Shown: positions 38,170 through 50,518 of the stretch, piece after piece
Numbering within the stretch: the stretch's first letter is position 1
How the letters are laid out: each line of letters starts with the position of its first letter
From: Alcaligenes ammonioxydans
GTDB lineage: Bacteria > Pseudomonadota > Gammaproteobacteria > Burkholderiales > Burkholderiaceae_B
NCBI RefSeq assembly: GCF_019343455.1
Contig: NZ_CP049362.1
Location: 2,294,001-2,358,000 of the forward strand
Reading direction: 5' to 3'
Length of the DNA: 64,000 nucleotides
Program-made: the position numbers and the translations under genes
The notes under the pieces: model-generated
Database searches by the model: none
What the model saw: only the letters and a program-made list of their open reading frames with translations
What the model was told of the DNA's origin: nothing

Positions 38170-39527
38170 TACGCATCCTTCAAATAAGGGTTCTTAGATG
38201 ATTTGAATTCGATTCGCAAAGGGGTGCCTTCCAGCTTGAAGGCCTCGCGAAAACGGCTTTCCAGATAGCGGCGATAACTGTCCGAAATTGCGTCCAGGGC
38301 GTTGCCGTGAATCACCACGATCGGAGGGTTCATGCCCCCTTGGTGAGCATACCGCAACTTGGGACGGAAAATGCCTTTACGCGGCGGCTGTTGCTGTTCC
38401 ACCGCTTCTTGCATCACACGGGTGAGCTTGGGTGTAGACAATTTCGAGAAAGCGGCGGCATGGGCCTCATTAACCGATTTGAGCAAGGGATTGATGCCCT
38501 GCCCTTTCAACGCCGACAAGGTGTGCATCTTGGCAAAGTTCAAAAAGCGCAGCTTGCGATCGAACTCGCGCTTGATCCACTCGCGCTGATACTCGTCCAG
38601 CCCGTCCCACTTGTTGATGCCCACCACCAGCGCACGCCCGGTTTCCACAACGAAGCCGGCAATACTGGCGTCCTGGTCGGAAATTTCCGTATGTGCGTCA
38701 ATCATCAGCAAGACTACGTTGCAGGCCTCAATTGCCTGCAAGGTCTTGATCACCGAAAACTTTTCCACCGCCTCGAACACCTTGCCGCGCTTGCGCAGTC
38801 CGGCCGTGTCGATCAGGGTGTACTCCACCCCGTTGCGTTCGAACTCGATTTCGATGGCATCGCGAGTCGTTCCGGGCTGGTCAAAGGCAATCACACGCTC
38901 TTCACCGACCAGGGTATTGATCAGGGTGGATTTGCCCACATTGGGTCGGCCCACAATCGCCAGTTTGATACGGTGCTGGAATTGCTCGTCGTCCTGCCCA
39001 TCCTGATCAGGCTCAGGACTGGGTACCTGCTCCAGGGCCAGATTGATCAGCTCTTCCACCCCGTCGCCGTGAGAGGCCGAAATCAGGTAAGGCTGGCCCA
39101 GGCCCAGCTCGTGAAACTCGACACCGCCAGCCTCATAGCGCATGCCCTCGGCCTTATTGACAGCCAGCAGCACTTTCTGACCCAGCTTGCGCAGTAACTG
39201 CGCAATTTCCAGGTCCAGCGCATTGACGCCCTCGCGGGCATCGACCAGGAAGACAACGACGTCGGCTTCGGCAATGGCTTGCTGGGTCTGGCGAGCCATC
39301 TCCAGCAGCATGCCGGTTTTAGCCACCGGCTCGAAACCGCCCGTATCGACCACGATATAGGGACGGCTGCCAACCCGGCCTTCGCCGTAATGACGGTCGC
39401 GAGTCAGGCCAGGGAAGTTGGCCACCAGCGCCGCGCGCGAACGCGTCAGGCGATTGAACAAAGTGGACTTGCCAACGTTGGCTCGACCGACCAAAGCCAC
39501 AACGGGCTTAAAAGAAACGCTTTTCAA
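38169..39527 (-). CDS. der: Ribosome assembly GTPase Der (EngA)
   Basis: 452 residues with two consecutive GTPase domains: G1 of the first is [15 protein letters not shown] (about residue 13), and of the second [15 protein letters not shown] (about residue 190), followed by a KH-like domain ending in a lysine-rich tail. Der is required for 50S subunit assembly. It overlaps bamB by four bases (ATGA) and hisC by one. Confidence 0.97.
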   Translation of the reverse strand: MKSVSFKPVVALVGRANVGKSTLFNRLTRSRAALVANFPGLTRDRHYGEGRVGSRPYIVVDTGGFEPVAKTGMLLEMARQTQQAIAEADVVVFLVDAREGVNALDLEIAQLLRKLGQKVLLAVNKAEGMRYEAGGVEFHELGLGQPYLISASHGDGVEELINLALEQVPSPEPDQDGQDDEQFQHRIKLAIVGRPNVGKSTLINTLVGEERVIAFDQPGTTRDAIEIEFERNGVEYTLIDTAGLRKRGKVFEAVEKFSVIKTLQAIEACNVVLLMIDAHTEISDQDASIAGFVVETGRALVVGINKWDGLDEYQREWIKREFDRKLRFLNFAKMHTLSALKGQGINPLLKSVNEAHAAAFSKLSTPKLTRVMQEAVEQQQPPRKGIFRPKLRYAHQGGMNPPIVVIHGNALDAISDSYRRYLESRFREAFKLEGTPLRIEFKSSKNPYLKDA

Positions 39528-40702
39528 TTGATTCCAACCAAGACCAAATTACCATTGCCCGTCTGGACCAGAACCCCACGCGGGGTTCCGACCAAAGGCG
39601 ACACAATGGCACCACCGCCGACACTGACCCGGCCCAGCAAGGTGCCGTCCAGTCGCGATAGAAAGTGAACATAGCCTTCCTTGTCACCGGCGGCAAGCGC
39701 CTGGGGCAAGACGGCCAAAGGAGCCAGACCACGGTTTCGCAATGCCTTTTGCGTCCAGATGGTTTGCCCGTCTGTCAGGGCAAACGCGTCAATCTGATCG
39801 CGGCTATTGGCGGCATACAACATCTGATTGTCCGCTGCGATACCGGTACCGGCCGAAAATTCCCTGTCCCACACCAGGCGACCGCCCTGGGACACGTCAA
39901 AGCACGCCACCCGACCCTGATAGGTTGCGCCACACAGCAAAGGATCGACCACTTGCGGAGCGCCCACAACGTCGTTAATGCGTTCCAGGTCGGTGGCGCC
40001 GCGGGACACGGAAATGCTGCCCTCCCAGACCAGACGACCTTGAGCCGCGTCAATCGCCATCAAGCGACCATTGGGCATGCCGGCCAACAACAGGCCATCA
40101 ATAATGCGCATTTGCATGCTGGTCTTCAACGACAGTGCCGGCCCTGGACGCTGCAGACTCCAGCGCAGATCGCCTGTGCTGGCATCAAAGGCTTGCAAAC
40201 GATAATCGCTGGTACGCACCACCACCACGCCGGCCCCGACGGCAGGCGGCACATTCACAGCACTGCTGCTACGGCTGCGCCACAATTCCTTGCCCGAGTC
40301 GTCAAATGCAATGACATTACCGTCTACCGAGGCAACTGCCGTCACCACTCCATCCGAGCCAGCACCGGCGGTCAACTTCTTGCCCGCATTGGCCGACCAT
40401 TGCACACGCCCCGTGTCCAGATCCACTTTACTGACCTGACCGGAGACGGTCGCCGCGTAAACCGAGGAGCCGGCCACCTGTGGCGCAAAGCCCGAATCCG
40501 CACCGCTGCCAATCGAGGTGCTCCAGCTGATCTTGGCCGCCACACCCGGGGTGTACTCTGTCAGGGGAGCCGGCTCAAAGCGCGGGTCCTTGCTGGAGAA
40601 CATGGAGCAGCCAGCCAATGCGGTCAGACTGAGTGCCAAGGCACTGAGACGCAAGGCACGCATGGCAGAAGACGAGGATTTACGAATAGTAGGAAGAGAC
40701 AT
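39524..40702 (-). CDS. bamB: Outer-membrane assembly lipoprotein BamB
   Basis: 392 residues. A signal peptide with the lipobox LTALAGC (Cys at about 32) is followed by PQQ-type beta-propeller repeats ([51 protein letters not shown]). It helps the BAM complex insert outer-membrane proteins. AGGAG precedes ATG 40702. It sits between yfgM and der, the usual betaproteobacterial and enteric order. Confidence 0.95.
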   Translation of the reverse strand: MSLPTIRKSSSSAMRALRLSALALSLTALAGCSMFSSKDPRFEPAPLTEYTPGVAAKISWSTSIGSGADSGFAPQVAGSSVYAATVSGQVSKVDLDTGRVQWSANAGKKLTAGAGSDGVVTAVASVDGNVIAFDDSGKELWRSRSSSAVNVPPAVGAGVVVVRTSDYRLQAFDASTGDLRWSLQRPGPALSLKTSMQMRIIDGLLLAGMPNGRLMAIDAAQGRLVWEGSISVSRGATDLERINDVVGAPQVVDPLLCGATYQGRVACFDVSQGGRLVWDREFSAGTGIAADNQMLYAANSRDQIDAFALTDGQTIWTQKALRNRGLAPLAVLPQALAAGDKEGYVHFLSRLDGTLLGRVSVGGGAIVSPLVGTPRGVLVQTGNGNLVLVGIN

Positions 40703-40705
40703 GAA

Positions 40706-41341
40706 TTAAGCTCCTGCCAGGGCATCAAGTTTGATCTGTACCAACTGCGAAATGGGGTCTTGCTTGAGCAGCTCGACAGCCTGTTTCCAAGCCTCGCGTG
40801 CTGCTTCATTCTGTCCCTGAGCGGCCAAAATATCGCCTTTTCGATCCGCAAACAGACCGGCAAAGCTGACAGGAGGATTGTTCAGCTGAGCCAGGGCCTC
40901 GTCATACTCTTTCTGCTCCAGCAAGATACCGGCCAAACGCAGACGGGCCAAAGGCGTCAGAGCGGGGTCGTGGTTGGTCTTGACCATCCACTCCAGCTGC
41001 TCACGAGCTGGTGTCAGATTGCCTCGCTGCTGCAAAGCATGGGCAGCCAGCAACACACCTCGAGAGGTGTAGCCGGACTTGGGGAAATCGTTACGCAAGG
41101 TCGTGCTAGCGGCCAGAATGCGCGTCTCGGCCTCTTCACCGGTCTGGGTCGTGGCGCTTTCCAGGGCCTCGAAATAGCCCATGGCTTGCCCGGCCTGATG
41201 GCCTTGATACCACTGCCAGCCACGCCAGCCTGCTACGGCAGCCAACGCGGCAAACGCCAGCACAATGCACAAGGTGCCCCAGCGGTCCCACCATGCCCGC
41301 ATGGCATCCAGTTTTTCCTGTTCTTCAAGATCGTAGGCCAT
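40706..41341 (-). CDS. yfgM: YfgM-like tetratricopeptide membrane protein
   Basis: 211 residues. A cytosolic start (MAYDLEEQEKLDAMRAWWD) leads into one TM (about 22-41), then a periplasmic TPR-like domain. YfgM associates with the SecYEG translocon and periplasmic chaperones. Start ATG 41341 is preferred over an upstream TTG; its ribosome site AAGGAT lies inside the last codons of hisS. The gene is three bases from bamB. Confidence 0.9.
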   Translation of the reverse strand: MAYDLEEQEKLDAMRAWWDRWGTLCIVLAFAALAAVAGWRGWQWYQGHQAGQAMGYFEALESATTQTGEEAETRILAASTTLRNDFPKSGYTSRGVLLAAHALQQRGNLTPAREQLEWMVKTNHDPALTPLARLRLAGILLEQKEYDEALAQLNNPPVSFAGLFADRKGDILAAQGQNEAAREAWKQAVELLKQDPISQLVQIKLDALAGA

Positions 41342-41343
41342 GC

Positions 41344-42627
41344 TCAAATCCTTGCTGACAAAACACTGGCGAGTTCAGAGAAATCAACAGACTGTTGCTG
41401 CTGGGCGCCATCCGCAGCACGCAACCATTTCACACTGGCCTGTTCTTTTTGAAGTTCGTCCTCACCCAATATCACGGCGGCCTGTGCACCACTGGCATCG
41501 GCCCGCTTGAACTGGGACTTAAAGCCGCTGGAGCCGGCGTGAACAATCACCTGCAGGCCGGCATCACGCAGCTGCTCGGCCAAAAGCGAGGCCTTGCGCT
41601 GGGCAGCCTCACCTTGGTGAACCATGTAAACCTGGCACTCAGGGGCCTGCTCCTGCTCACCCTCTTGGGAGCACAAATCCAATAAACGCTCCATGCCAAT
41701 CGCGAAACCGACGGCGGGCGCAGGCTTGCCGCCCATCAGCTCGATCAGACCGTCGTAGCGTCCCCCGCCGCACACCGTGCCTTGCGCACCCAAGCGATCG
41801 GTTACCCACTCGAACACCGTCAGATTGTAGTAATCCAGACCCCGCACCAGACGCGGGTTCAAGGTGTAGCCAATACCGGCATCATCCAGGCGGTCACACA
41901 CACCCTTGAAGTGGGCGCGGGACTCCTCGCCCAGAAAGTCGAACAGACGCGGAGCCGCATTAGCCATATCCTGCATGGCCGGATTTTTGGTGTCCAAGAC
42001 CCGCAAGGGATTGGTGTACATGCGCCGCTGGGCTTCCTCGTCCAGCACGTCCTTGTGAGCTTCCAGGTGTTCGATCAGGGCGGCGCGGTGAGCGGCACGC
42101 TCTTCAGCCTGCCCCAGGGAGTTGAGCTCCAGACGAATGTCGGTAAGCCCCAGCTTCTTCCACAAACGGGCCAGCATGACGATCAATTCGGCATCCACGT
42201 CTGGACCAGGCAAACCAAGCGCTTCCACGTCGATCTGGTGGAACTGACGATAGCGACCACGCTGCGGGCGCTCATGGCGAAACACGGGGCCCATGGCGTA
42301 AACGCGATGGGGCCGGTCATACAGAAGGTTGTGCTCAATCGAGGCACGCACCATGCCAGCCGTAAACTCAGGACGCATGGTGAGCTTGTCGCCATTGAGC
42401 GAGTCGGTAAAGGAATACATTTCCTTTTCGACAATATCGGTCACTTCGCCAATGCCACGGGCAAACAACTGGGTATGTTCCAGCACGGGAGTACGCATAT
42501 TGCGATAGCCGTAACTGGCCAGCCATTCCCGCACCAGAGCCTCCAGGGCCTCCCACTGTGCGCTTTCACCCGGTAGGGTGTCTTTCATGCCCGTCAGGGC
42601 GCGGAGCTTTTGAAACTGCTGCGTCAT
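41344..42627 (-). CDS. hisS: Histidyl-tRNA synthetase
   Basis: 427 residues of a class II synthetase. [20 protein letters not shown] opens the protein; motif 2 is [37 protein letters not shown] and [13 protein letters not shown] lie in the histidine-binding region and motif 3. The anticodon-binding domain closes the protein. ATG 42627 (MTQQFQKL) is canonical. It lies between ispG and yfgM. Confidence 0.97.
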   Translation of the reverse strand: MTQQFQKLRALTGMKDTLPGESAQWEALEALVREWLASYGYRNMRTPVLEHTQLFARGIGEVTDIVEKEMYSFTDSLNGDKLTMRPEFTAGMVRASIEHNLLYDRPHRVYAMGPVFRHERPQRGRYRQFHQIDVEALGLPGPDVDAELIVMLARLWKKLGLTDIRLELNSLGQAEERAAHRAALIEHLEAHKDVLDEEAQRRMYTNPLRVLDTKNPAMQDMANAAPRLFDFLGEESRAHFKGVCDRLDDAGIGYTLNPRLVRGLDYYNLTVFEWVTDRLGAQGTVCGGGRYDGLIELMGGKPAPAVGFAIGMERLLDLCSQEGEQEQAPECQVYMVHQGEAAQRKASLLAEQLRDAGLQVIVHAGSSGFKSQFKRADASGAQAAVILGEDELQKEQASVKWLRAADGAQQQQSVDFSELASVLSARI

Positions 42628-42669
42628 AATTCTAATGGTTTGCTCGCCATAGACTGACAAGCGTGTTGA

Positions 42670-43955
42670 TCAAACCGTTGGCGCCCTGCCGTAGCGTCGC
42701 TCAACGTAATTCTGGACAATGGTCTGAAATTCTTGAGCGATAGTATCACCCTTCAGGGTCACCACCCGCTCACCATCCACATAGACCGGCGCCGAGGGCA
42801 CTTCCCCGGTTCCCGGCAAACTGATGCCTATGTCCGCGTGCCGGCTCTCGCCCGGACCATTGACCACACAGCCCATGACCGCGACGTTCATGGTTTCCAC
42901 GCCGGGGTACTGATCCTTCCAGACAGGCATCTGGTCACGCAAATAACGTTGAATATCGTTGGCCAGTTCCTGGAACACCGTACTGCTGGTGCGACCACAA
43001 CCCGGGCAGGCCACGACCATAGGCGTGAAGGCGCGCAAGCCCATGGTCTGCAGAATTTCCTGAGCCACCACCACCTCACGGGCACGATCACCGCCCGGCT
43101 CAGGCGTCAGGGAAATACGAATGGTGTCACCAATGCCTTGCTGCAACAGCACGGCCAGGGCCGCGGTCGAAGCCACAATTCCCTTGCTGCCCATCCCGGC
43201 TTCAGTCAAGCCCAAATGCAGCGCGTAATCGCAGCGTGCCGACAAATCCTGGTAGACCGTAATCAGGTCCTGTACATGGCTGACCTTGCAAGACAGTACG
43301 ATCCGGTTACCCGACAAGCCCAGCTCCTCAGCACGCTGGGCGTTGCTGATGGCAGAGATGACCAGGGCATCACGCATGACCGCCTGGGCGGTCCAGGGCT
43401 GAGCGCGCTGATTGTTCTCATCCATCATGCGGGCCATCAGCTCATGATCCAGGCTGCCCCAGTTCACGCCAATGCGCACGGCCTTGTCATACCGGCAGGC
43501 AATATCAATCATCTTGGCGAAATTATCATCCCGGCGCTTGCCGCCGCCCATATTGCCCGGATTGATTCGGTACTTGGAAAGGGCCTGGGCACACTCGGGA
43601 TAATCCGCCAGCAATTTGTGGCCGTTGTAGTGAAAGTCGCCGACCAGGGGACATTCACCCCCATGCGATCCAACTGTTCACGAATGGCGGGCACCTCACG
43701 GGCTGCCTCGGGGGTATTGACGGTGATACGCACCATCTCGGAGCCCGCTCGGGCCAACTCCTTCACCTGAATCGCCGTCGCAATCGCATCGACCGTATCG
43801 GTGTTGGTCATGGACTGGACCACAACCGGTGCCGAGCCCCCCAGTTTAACGACATGATTACCCCAGCGCACATCCACGGTACGCGTCACCCGTTTGGGCT
43901 GGGCGCCAACCGGCAGAGGCTGGCAAGCAGAGGAAGTTTCGGGACCCTGCGTCAT
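42670..43955 (-). CDS. ispG: 4-hydroxy-3-methylbut-2-enyl diphosphate synthase, frameshifted in this sequence
   Basis: The enzyme of the MEP isoprenoid pathway, expected at ~428 residues. The reading frame breaks near 43647-43650: upstream the frame reads [10 protein letters not shown], but one extra C in the CCCC run (minus strand) restores [20 protein letters not shown], which joins the downstream part without loss. The rest is intact, including the [4Fe-4S] ligands in CPGCGRTSS and the later GCVVNGPGE. The start at 43955 overlaps the upstream gene by ATGA. Because ispG should be essential, a homopolymer sequencing error is more likely than a true null. Confidence 0.92.
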
Positions 43956-44446
43956 TTCTTCAAGTCCTTGAGCCAATCAAATACCAGCCATTCCTGGGGA
44001 ACCCAGCCCCGGTCAATGGCATAAAAGCCCGCTACCAACAACAACACAACAATAATCAGAATCCAGACCCAGCCAAAACCGCCGCGCGAATCGGCATACA
44101 GACTCAAGTCGGCTTTGCCCAGTCCTGAACCGGAGGGACTGCGCGGCACGGGCTTGGGTGCCGCCGTGTCACTGACCTGGGCTTCCAGCATGACCAACAC
44201 CGCCGACACGTCAGCCTGCAGAAAACGCGCATAGTTGCGCACCATCCCCCGCAACGGCTGGCCACCGGGGAGCTGATCCCACTCCTGGGCCTCCAGAGCC
44301 TCAAGCTGACGCACGGAAAACTTCAAACGGGTGGAAGCTTCGTTAAGCGTACAGGATCGCGCCAGACGCAACTCCCGCAGTGTAGGGCCTACCCCTGAGC
44401 CCGCATCCGGAGCCGATTGATGGAAGGAGTCCAGAGTCTCGCTCAT
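43952..44446 (-). CDS. RodZ-like helix-turn-helix membrane protein (short form)
   Basis: 164 residues. The cytosolic HTH (about 22-80) carries [16 protein letters not shown] and [15 protein letters not shown], typical of RodZ/YfgA. A single TM follows at about 125-144, and only ~20 residues remain outside. The large periplasmic beta-domain of RodZ is absent. It occupies the RodZ position between rlmN and ispG. It overlaps both neighbours by four bases. It may still anchor MreB, but a different role is possible. Confidence 0.85.
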   Translation of the reverse strand: MSETLDSFHQSAPDAGSGVGPTLRELRLARSCTLNEASTRLKFSVRQLEALEAQEWDQLPGGQPLRGMVRNYARFLQADVSAVLVMLEAQVSDTAAPKPVPRSPSGSGLGKADLSLYADSRGGFGWVWILIIVVLLLVAGFYAIDRGWVPQEWLVFDWLKDLKK

Positions 44447-45591
44447 GCACGTTCCTGTTTGATTTGAATGACCGCCCGATCAGGCAATCGCTGTTCGATG
44501 CGGGTGCGATCTCGTATATCGCCCGCCAACTGCCCACACGCGGCGGCGATATCATCGCCGCGGGTCTTGCGCACAGTCGTTACCACCCCACCATCCATCA
44601 GCCTCTGGGCAAACTGCTTGACGCGCGCTGCCGAAGAACGTTTCAGACCGGACTGCGGAAAAGGGTTGAATGGGATCAAGTTAAATTTACAGCGCACAAT
44701 ACGCGCAATATCCAACAATTCCTGCGCATGCTGATCCGTATCATTGATACCGTCCAGCATGATGTATTCAAACGTGATGAAGTCACGCGGGGCATGCTCC
44801 AGATACCGGTTACAGGCATCGAGCAGCTCAGCCAGCGGATACTTCTTGTTCAACGGCACCAGCCGATCGCGCAGCGCGTCATTGGGCGCATGCAGGGACA
44901 CCGCCAGGGCAACCGGGCAATCCTGAGCCAGACGGTCCATCATCGGCACTACGCCGGATGTGGAAACCGTGACGCGGCGGCGAGACAGACCGTAGGCGTT
45001 ATCATCGAGCATCAGGCGCAAGGCACCAAGCACCTGATCGTAATTGAGCAAAGGCTCCCCCATGCCCATCATGACCACATTGCTGATCACCCGGGTACTG
45101 GTTTGCGCGGCATCGCCAATACGAGCGGTTTCCGGCGCACTGAGCAAAGCCCGACGGGCATACCACAGCTGACCAATGATCTCCGCAGTGGTCAGATTAC
45201 GATTAAAGCCCTGATATCCGGTCGAACAGAACGGGCAGGCAACGGTACAACCTGCCTGACTGGAAATACAAAGCGTGCCCCGATCGTCCTCGGGAATGAA
45301 AACCGCCTCAACCGCGTTGTTGCTACCGACATCAAACAGCCACTTGCGGGTGCCGTCGGCAGAAATATGTTCGTGCGACATGCTGGGCGCGGTGACAAGG
45401 CAATGAGCCGTCAATTGCTCGCGGAACTCGCGCGCCAGGTCGGTCATCTGCCCAAAGTCGTCCTGTTGCCGCTGGTGTATCCAGCGCTGCAATTGGCGCG
45501 CTCGGAAAGGCTTGCCACCCCATTGGGCGACCAGTTCAACAAGTTGCTCCGGGCCCATGCCCAGAAGATTGATAGGTTCGAGCGATGACAT
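44443..45591 (-). CDS. rlmN: 23S rRNA/tRNA adenine-C2 methyltransferase RlmN
   Basis: 382 residues of the radical-SAM fold. The cluster motif is [11 protein letters not shown] (CxxxCxxC), followed by [11 protein letters not shown]. It methylates C2 of A2503 in 23S rRNA and A37 of some tRNAs. A terminal Cys in [12 protein letters not shown] and one in the later [12 protein letters not shown] region suit the two-cysteine mechanism. First of a long minus-strand operon. Confidence 0.96.
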   Translation of the reverse strand: MSSLEPINLLGMGPEQLVELVAQWGGKPFRARQLQRWIHQRQQDDFGQMTDLAREFREQLTAHCLVTAPSMSHEHISADGTRKWLFDVGSNNAVEAVFIPEDDRGTLCISSQAGCTVACPFCSTGYQGFNRNLTTAEIIGQLWYARRALLSAPETARIGDAAQTSTRVISNVVMMGMGEPLLNYDQVLGALRLMLDDNAYGLSRRRVTVSTSGVVPMMDRLAQDCPVALAVSLHAPNDALRDRLVPLNKKYPLAELLDACNRYLEHAPRDFITFEYIMLDGINDTDQHAQELLDIARIVRCKFNLIPFNPFPQSGLKRSSAARVKQFAQRLMDGGVVTTVRKTRGDDIAAACGQLAGDIRDRTRIEQRLPDRAVIQIKQERA

Positions 45592-45741
45592 AAAAAAATA
45601 ATACCTTCACGCCGTCTGGCATTTATCTTGTTGCACAAGCGCAAACAAGTCTCTTTTCTGAGAGGTGCCCGGCGCACCACCGTTGCGGCGGGCCGGGCAA
45701 TTCCTGATCAGAGTGCCGCCAGTACTGCGCGGTTCAGCCTA

Positions 45742-46167
45742 TTAACGGCTGTAAACGTTGCACTCTGGGAAGAAGAAAGCGATTTCAACCGCAGCGGTTT
45801 CCGGCGCGTCGGAACCATGCACGGCATTGGCGTCAATGCTTTCAGCGAAATCAGCGCGGATGGTGCCGGGCTCAGCTTTCTTGGGGTCGGTGGCACCCAT
45901 CAGCTCACGGTTCTTGGCAATGGCGCCTTCGCCTTCCAGAACCTGCACGAACACAGGACCGGAAACCATGAAGTCAACCAGATCCTTGAAGAAAGGACGC
46001 TCGGCGTGGACGCCGTAAAAACGCTCGGCTTCGCCACGGGACAAGTGAACCAGGCGACCAGCGATCACTTTCAGGCCAGCGCCTTCAAAGCGGGAAATAA
46101 TCTGACCGATCACGTTTTTAGCAACAGCGTCGGGCTTGATAATGGACAGAGTGCGTTCAATAGCCAT
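45742..46167 (-). CDS. ndk: Nucleoside diphosphate kinase
   Basis: 141 residues, the standard length. [20 protein letters not shown] opens the chain and the active-site His is in [10 protein letters not shown]. It transfers gamma-phosphate between NTPs and NDPs. ATG 46167 is canonical. It is divergent from valS, with about 250 bp between starts. Confidence 0.97.
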   Translation of the reverse strand: MAIERTLSIIKPDAVAKNVIGQIISRFEGAGLKVIAGRLVHLSRGEAERFYGVHAERPFFKDLVDFMVSGPVFVQVLEGEGAIAKNRELMGATDPKKAEPGTIRADFAESIDANAVHGSDAPETAAVEIAFFFPECNVYSR

Positions 46168-46420
46168 GTGAAAATCCAAATAAGAACAATATAGTGTAGT
46201 CTTTGCTGCGTAAAGCAAAATGCAGATCCGACGGTTCGCGCTAAATTTTTTAATGAAAACAAGCACTTTCATCAGATTTACGGCAACCCGGCATTTTACC
46301 ACGCCAAAGACGCACGGCCACATCTTAAAATAGTGCATCTTACATTCGTTTTTTACCCAGGATTAGTTCCGCCTTCTGCGGCACCTACCGTGCCATACGA
46401 GGGGGACAGACCGCATCACC

Positions 46421-49272
46421 ATGACCAACTCATCCGCAACGACCTCCGACGAGCAGCTATCCAAGAGCTTTGAACCCCAGGAAATCGAAACGCGCTGGTA
46501 CGCGCGCTGGGAACAAGCCGACCTTTTCAAGGGTGGCCAACACGTCCAGCCCTTGGGCGATCATCAGTCAGAACCTTTTGTGATTCAGTCCCCGCCGCCG
46601 AACGTCACCGGGACGCTGCACATGGGTCACGCTTTTAACCAGACCATCATGGATGGCCTGACGCGCTACCACCGCATGAAAGGCGACGATACGGTCTACA
46701 TTCCTGGTACCGATCACGCCGGGATTGCCACCCAGATCATTGTGGAGCGCCAGCTTGATGCCCAAAACATCAGCCGCCACGACCTGGGCCGCGAGAAATT
46801 CCTGGAAAAAGTCTGGGAATGGAAGGAAAAGTCCGGCAATACCATTACTGGCCAGTTTCGTCGCCTGGGTGCTTCCTGCGACTGGAGCCGCGAATACTTC
46901 ACCATGGATGACAAACTGTCCCGTGGCGTGCTGGAGACCTTCGTGCGCTTGTACGAACAGGGGCTGATTTACCGGGGCAAGCGCCTGGTGAACTGGGACC
47001 CCGTGCTGGGTACCGCCGTATCCGACCTGGAAGTGGTGAGCGAGGAAGAGGACGGCCACCTGTGGGAAATCCGTTATCCGCTGACTACCCCCCAGGGGAA
47101 TTGACCCATCTGACGGTGGCCACCACCCGCCCTGAAACGATGCTGGGCGACGTCGCCCTGATGGTCCACCCTGAGGACGAGCGCTATATCGGCCTGATCG
47201 GCCAAACCGTTACCCTGCCTCTGGTTGGCCGCTCCATCCCGATCATTGCGGACGACTACGTGGACCCAGCCTTTGGTACCGGCGTGGTGAAGGTAACTCC
47301 TGCCCACGACTTCAATGACTACGCCGTTGGCCAGCGCCACGGCCTGGAAATGATCAGCATCCTGACTCTGGATGCCCACATTGCGGATACTGCCCCCGAA
47401 GCCTATCAAGGCCTGGAGCGCTTTGCCGCGCGCAAGCAAATCGTGGCCGATCTGGAAGCCCAGGGACTGCTGCAGGCCGTCAAGCCTCACAAACTGATGG
47501 TGCCGCGGGGCGACCGCACCAATACGGTCATCGAACCCATGCTGACCGACCAGTGGTTTGTAGCCATGAGCAAGCCCGCTCCGGAAGACTCGCTGCACCC
47601 CGGCAAAAGCATCACCCAGGTTGCCCTGGACGTGGTGGCCGATGGCCGTGTGCGCTTCTACCCTGACAACTGGTCCAACACCTACAACCAGTGGCTGAAC
47701 AATATTCAGGACTGGTGCATTTCCCGTCAGCTGTGGTGGGGTCACCAGATTCCCGCCTGGTACGCCGAAGACGGCAGCCTGTTTGTCGCCCGCTCCGAAG
47801 AGGACGCTCTGGAACAAGCCCGCGCCGCTGGCGTGACAGGCCCCTTGCGCCGCGACGAAGATGTACTGGACACCTGGTTCTCCTCCGCCCTGGTGCCCTT
47901 TACCGACCTGGGCTGGCCCGAAGAAACGCCTGACCTGGCGCGCTACCTACCCTCCAGCGTGCTGGTAACCGGTTTCGACATTATTTTCTTCTGGGTGGCC
48001 CGCATGGTCATGATGAGCATGCACCTGACCGGCCGCGTTCCTTTCAAGACCGTCTACGTGCATGGGCTGGTCTGCGACATGGAAGGCAAGAAAATGAGCA
48101 AATCCAAGGGCAATACCATTGACCCGGTGGATTTGATCGACGGCATAGATCTGGAAAGCCTCCTGCACAAGCGCACCTTTGGCCTGATGAACCCCAAGCA
48201 GGCGCAAAGCATTAGCAAGCGCACCAAGAAAGACTATCCCGATGGCATCCCCGCCTTCGGTACGGACGCGTTGCGCTTTACCATGGCCGCCTATGCCACG
48301 CTGGGCCGCAACATCAACTTCGACATGAAGCGCTGCGAAGGTTACCGCAACTTCTGCAACAAGCTGTGGAATGCCACCCGCTTTGTGCTGATGAACACCG
48401 AAGGCCATGAGCTCCACACGGATGCTCCAGCCGAATTGAGCTTTGCCGATCGCTGGATCATCAGCTTGCTGCAAGGCCTCGAGCAGGACGCCGAACGCGG
48501 ATTTGCCGACTACCGTTTCGACAACATCGCCAACGCCATCTACCACTTTGTGTGGGACGAGTACTGTGACTGGTACCTGGAGCTGGCCAAGACTCAGATT
48601 CAAAATGGCACACCCGAACAGCAGTTGGGCACCCGTCGCACCCTGATCCGCGTGCTGGAAGTGGTGCTACGCGTTGCGCACCCCATCATCCCTTTCATCA
48701 CGGAAGAGCTGTGGCAGAAAGTCTCGGTGGTGGCTGGCAAGCGCGCTGCCGATGAAACCACCAGCATTTCGGTTCAGCCTTACCCGATTGCCAACCCTGC
48801 CGCCATTGATGAACAGGCACAGGCACAGGTCGCAGAGCTGAAAGCCCAGGTCGACGCCATTCGGGCCCTGCGAGGCGAAATGAACATCTCGCCCGCCCAG
48901 CGTGTACCGCTGATTGCACAAGGTGACGCCGCCACCCTGAAAGCCAATAGCCCTTACCTGGCTGCCTTGGGCAAACTGGAAAGCGTGGAAATTGTGGACC
49001 AGTTGCCCACAGACGCAGGCGCACCCGTACAAGTGATTGGCACCACTCAGCTCATGCTGCATGTAGAGATCGACGTGGAAGCGGAGCGTATCCGTCTTTC
49101 CAAGGAAATCGAGCGCCTCCAAGGGGAGATCAACAAGGCCGAAGCCAAACTGGGCAACGCCAGCTTTGTGGAGCGCGCCCCTGCCGCTGTGGTCGAGCAG
49201 GAGCGCCAGCGCGTGGCTCAGTTCGGTGAAACGCTAGCCAAGGTGAAGCAGCAGTTTGATCGTCTGGGCTGA
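46421..49272 (+). CDS. valS: Valyl-tRNA synthetase, frameshifted in this sequence
   Basis: A class I synthetase of about 950 residues. HIGH-type motif LHMGHAFNQ lies in the first part and [10 protein letters not shown] in the second; a C-terminal coiled coil ([20 protein letters not shown]) ends it. The frame breaks at the GGGG of 47095-47098: the upstream frame reads [13 protein letters not shown], while one extra G gives [18 protein letters not shown] and continues in the second frame. Nothing else is missing. valS is essential, so a one-base homopolymer error is the likely cause. Confidence 0.93.
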
Positions 49273-49303
49273 TACCGCGACGTAAACCCAGGCAACAGGC
49301 AAC

Positions 49304-49330
49304 GGCCCTGCACTCGTGCAGGGCCTTTTT
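49304..49330 (+). terminator. Terminator after valS
   Basis: GGCCCTGCA, CTCG loop, TGCAGGGCC and five Ts (49304-49330). Confidence 0.92.
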
Positions 49331-49669
49331 ATTGCCATCAAGGGCTTAGCCTACAGATCACTTACGAGGGCAGCGCGCCGATTCAGCACCACGAGCGGAG
49401 CGTTCTTGCCTCTTAAAAAGCCGGCAGCCTCTCTTGCCTGCGCTACACCGCCATCACAACACGTCCGTCACCGAGCATAGCGATCCACCCTGACACAAGG
49501 GGCCCAGCCCGTGGCAAGGAGCCGCTCTCGCAAATCACAGATGACACAAAGCCTGCTCCGAGGGGCAGAGCGTCAAAAAAGTCGTTGGGCATAGCGACGT
49601 GGGCGAGCCTGCCGGCAAGCCCAGCCCCGCTTGTTCGACCTGCTGATAGCTCAGCAAGCGCAAGCTGGT
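49331..49669. other. Intergenic stretch with no supported gene
   Basis: About 340 bases between the valS terminator and the trmD stop. A 76-codon minus-strand frame (49443-49673) exists but has no recognisable family, no clear ribosome site and overlaps trmD by four bases. I see no promoter or RNA that I can defend. Confidence 0.5.
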
Positions 49670-50431
49670 TCAATCAGGCTGTTGTGCCGCCAAAGAAGCC
49701 AAAAACCGTTCATCCGCCTTGCTAAGTTCGCCACGCTGGCGAGCCAGCTCAATCAGCTCAGGACGGCGCGTCACGGTCAAACGCAGGGATTGCTCTCGTC
49801 GCCAAGCCTGGATACGACCATGGTGACCAGACATCAACACCTCAGGCACCGCTTGGCCGCGGTAAACCTCGGGGCGTGTGTAATGTGGACTATCCAGCAA
49901 ACCGCTGTTGCCCGCATGAAAGGAATCCTGGCGCGCCGAATCAGCGTCGTTCAGCACTCCCGGCAAGAGGCGGACCACGCTATCGATGATTGCCAGGGAA
50001 GCAATCTCGCCGCCTGACAACACAAAGTCCCCCAAAGACAGCTCCTGGGTAACCCGTGCATCAATAAAACGTTGATCGATACCCTCATAGCGACCACAAA
50101 CCAGAACTGCGCCGGGACCTTGAGCCAGTTCCTGCGCCACAGCCTGATCAAAGCGTCGCCCTGTAGGACTCAGCAAGATAACTTCCGGACTATCGCCACG
50201 ATCAGCCAAAGCCTGATCCAGCGCATCATTCAAGGGATCAGCCAGCATGACCATGCCCGGGCCGCCGCCATAAGGGCGATCGTCCACGGTACGATGCACG
50301 TCCGTGGTGTAGTCACGCGGATTCCAGGTCCGCATCTGCCAGATGCCCTGCTTGTGTGCGCGGCCGGTGACACCAGCCTCGCTGACCACATCAAACATGT
50401 CCGGGAACAGGGTCAGGGCATCAAATCGCAT
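49670..50431 (-). CDS. trmD: tRNA (guanine-N1)-methyltransferase TrmD
   Basis: 253 residues of the SPOUT trefoil-knot fold. [25 protein letters not shown] and the knot [21 protein letters not shown] are complete. It makes m1G37 in tRNAs and prevents frameshifting. Last of the rpsP-rimM-trmD operon; rplS does not follow within this window. Confidence 0.97.
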   Translation of the reverse strand: MRFDALTLFPDMFDVVSEAGVTGRAHKQGIWQMRTWNPRDYTTDVHRTVDDRPYGGGPGMVMLADPLNDALDQALADRGDSPEVILLSPTGRRFDQAVAQELAQGPGAVLVCGRYEGIDQRFIDARVTQELSLGDFVLSGGEIASLAIIDSVVRLLPGVLNDADSARQDSFHAGNSGLLDSPHYTRPEVYRGQAVPEVLMSGHHGRIQAWRREQSLRLTVTRRPELIELARQRGELSKADERFLASLAAQQPD

Positions 50432-50518
50432 GAGGGCTCGGCAAGAGAAAAAGTGGCTGGAGCATGACGATACAGAGCCCAGCGGGCCTTAGTATCGCAA
50501 TCGCTAGGCAGGGAAGGG

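Noticed and set aside
43509..43976. A separate short gene upstream of ispG
   Set aside because: Its first ~100 codons are the ispG N-terminus; the rest is out-of-frame translation after the missing base.
47062..49272. A separate downstream valS-like gene starting at 47062
   Set aside because: It lacks the HIGH region and joins the upstream part by adding one G; it is the second half of one gene.
49443..49673. A 76-codon minus-strand gene between valS and trmD
   Set aside because: No family, no clear ribosome site and overlap with the trmD end; most likely chance.
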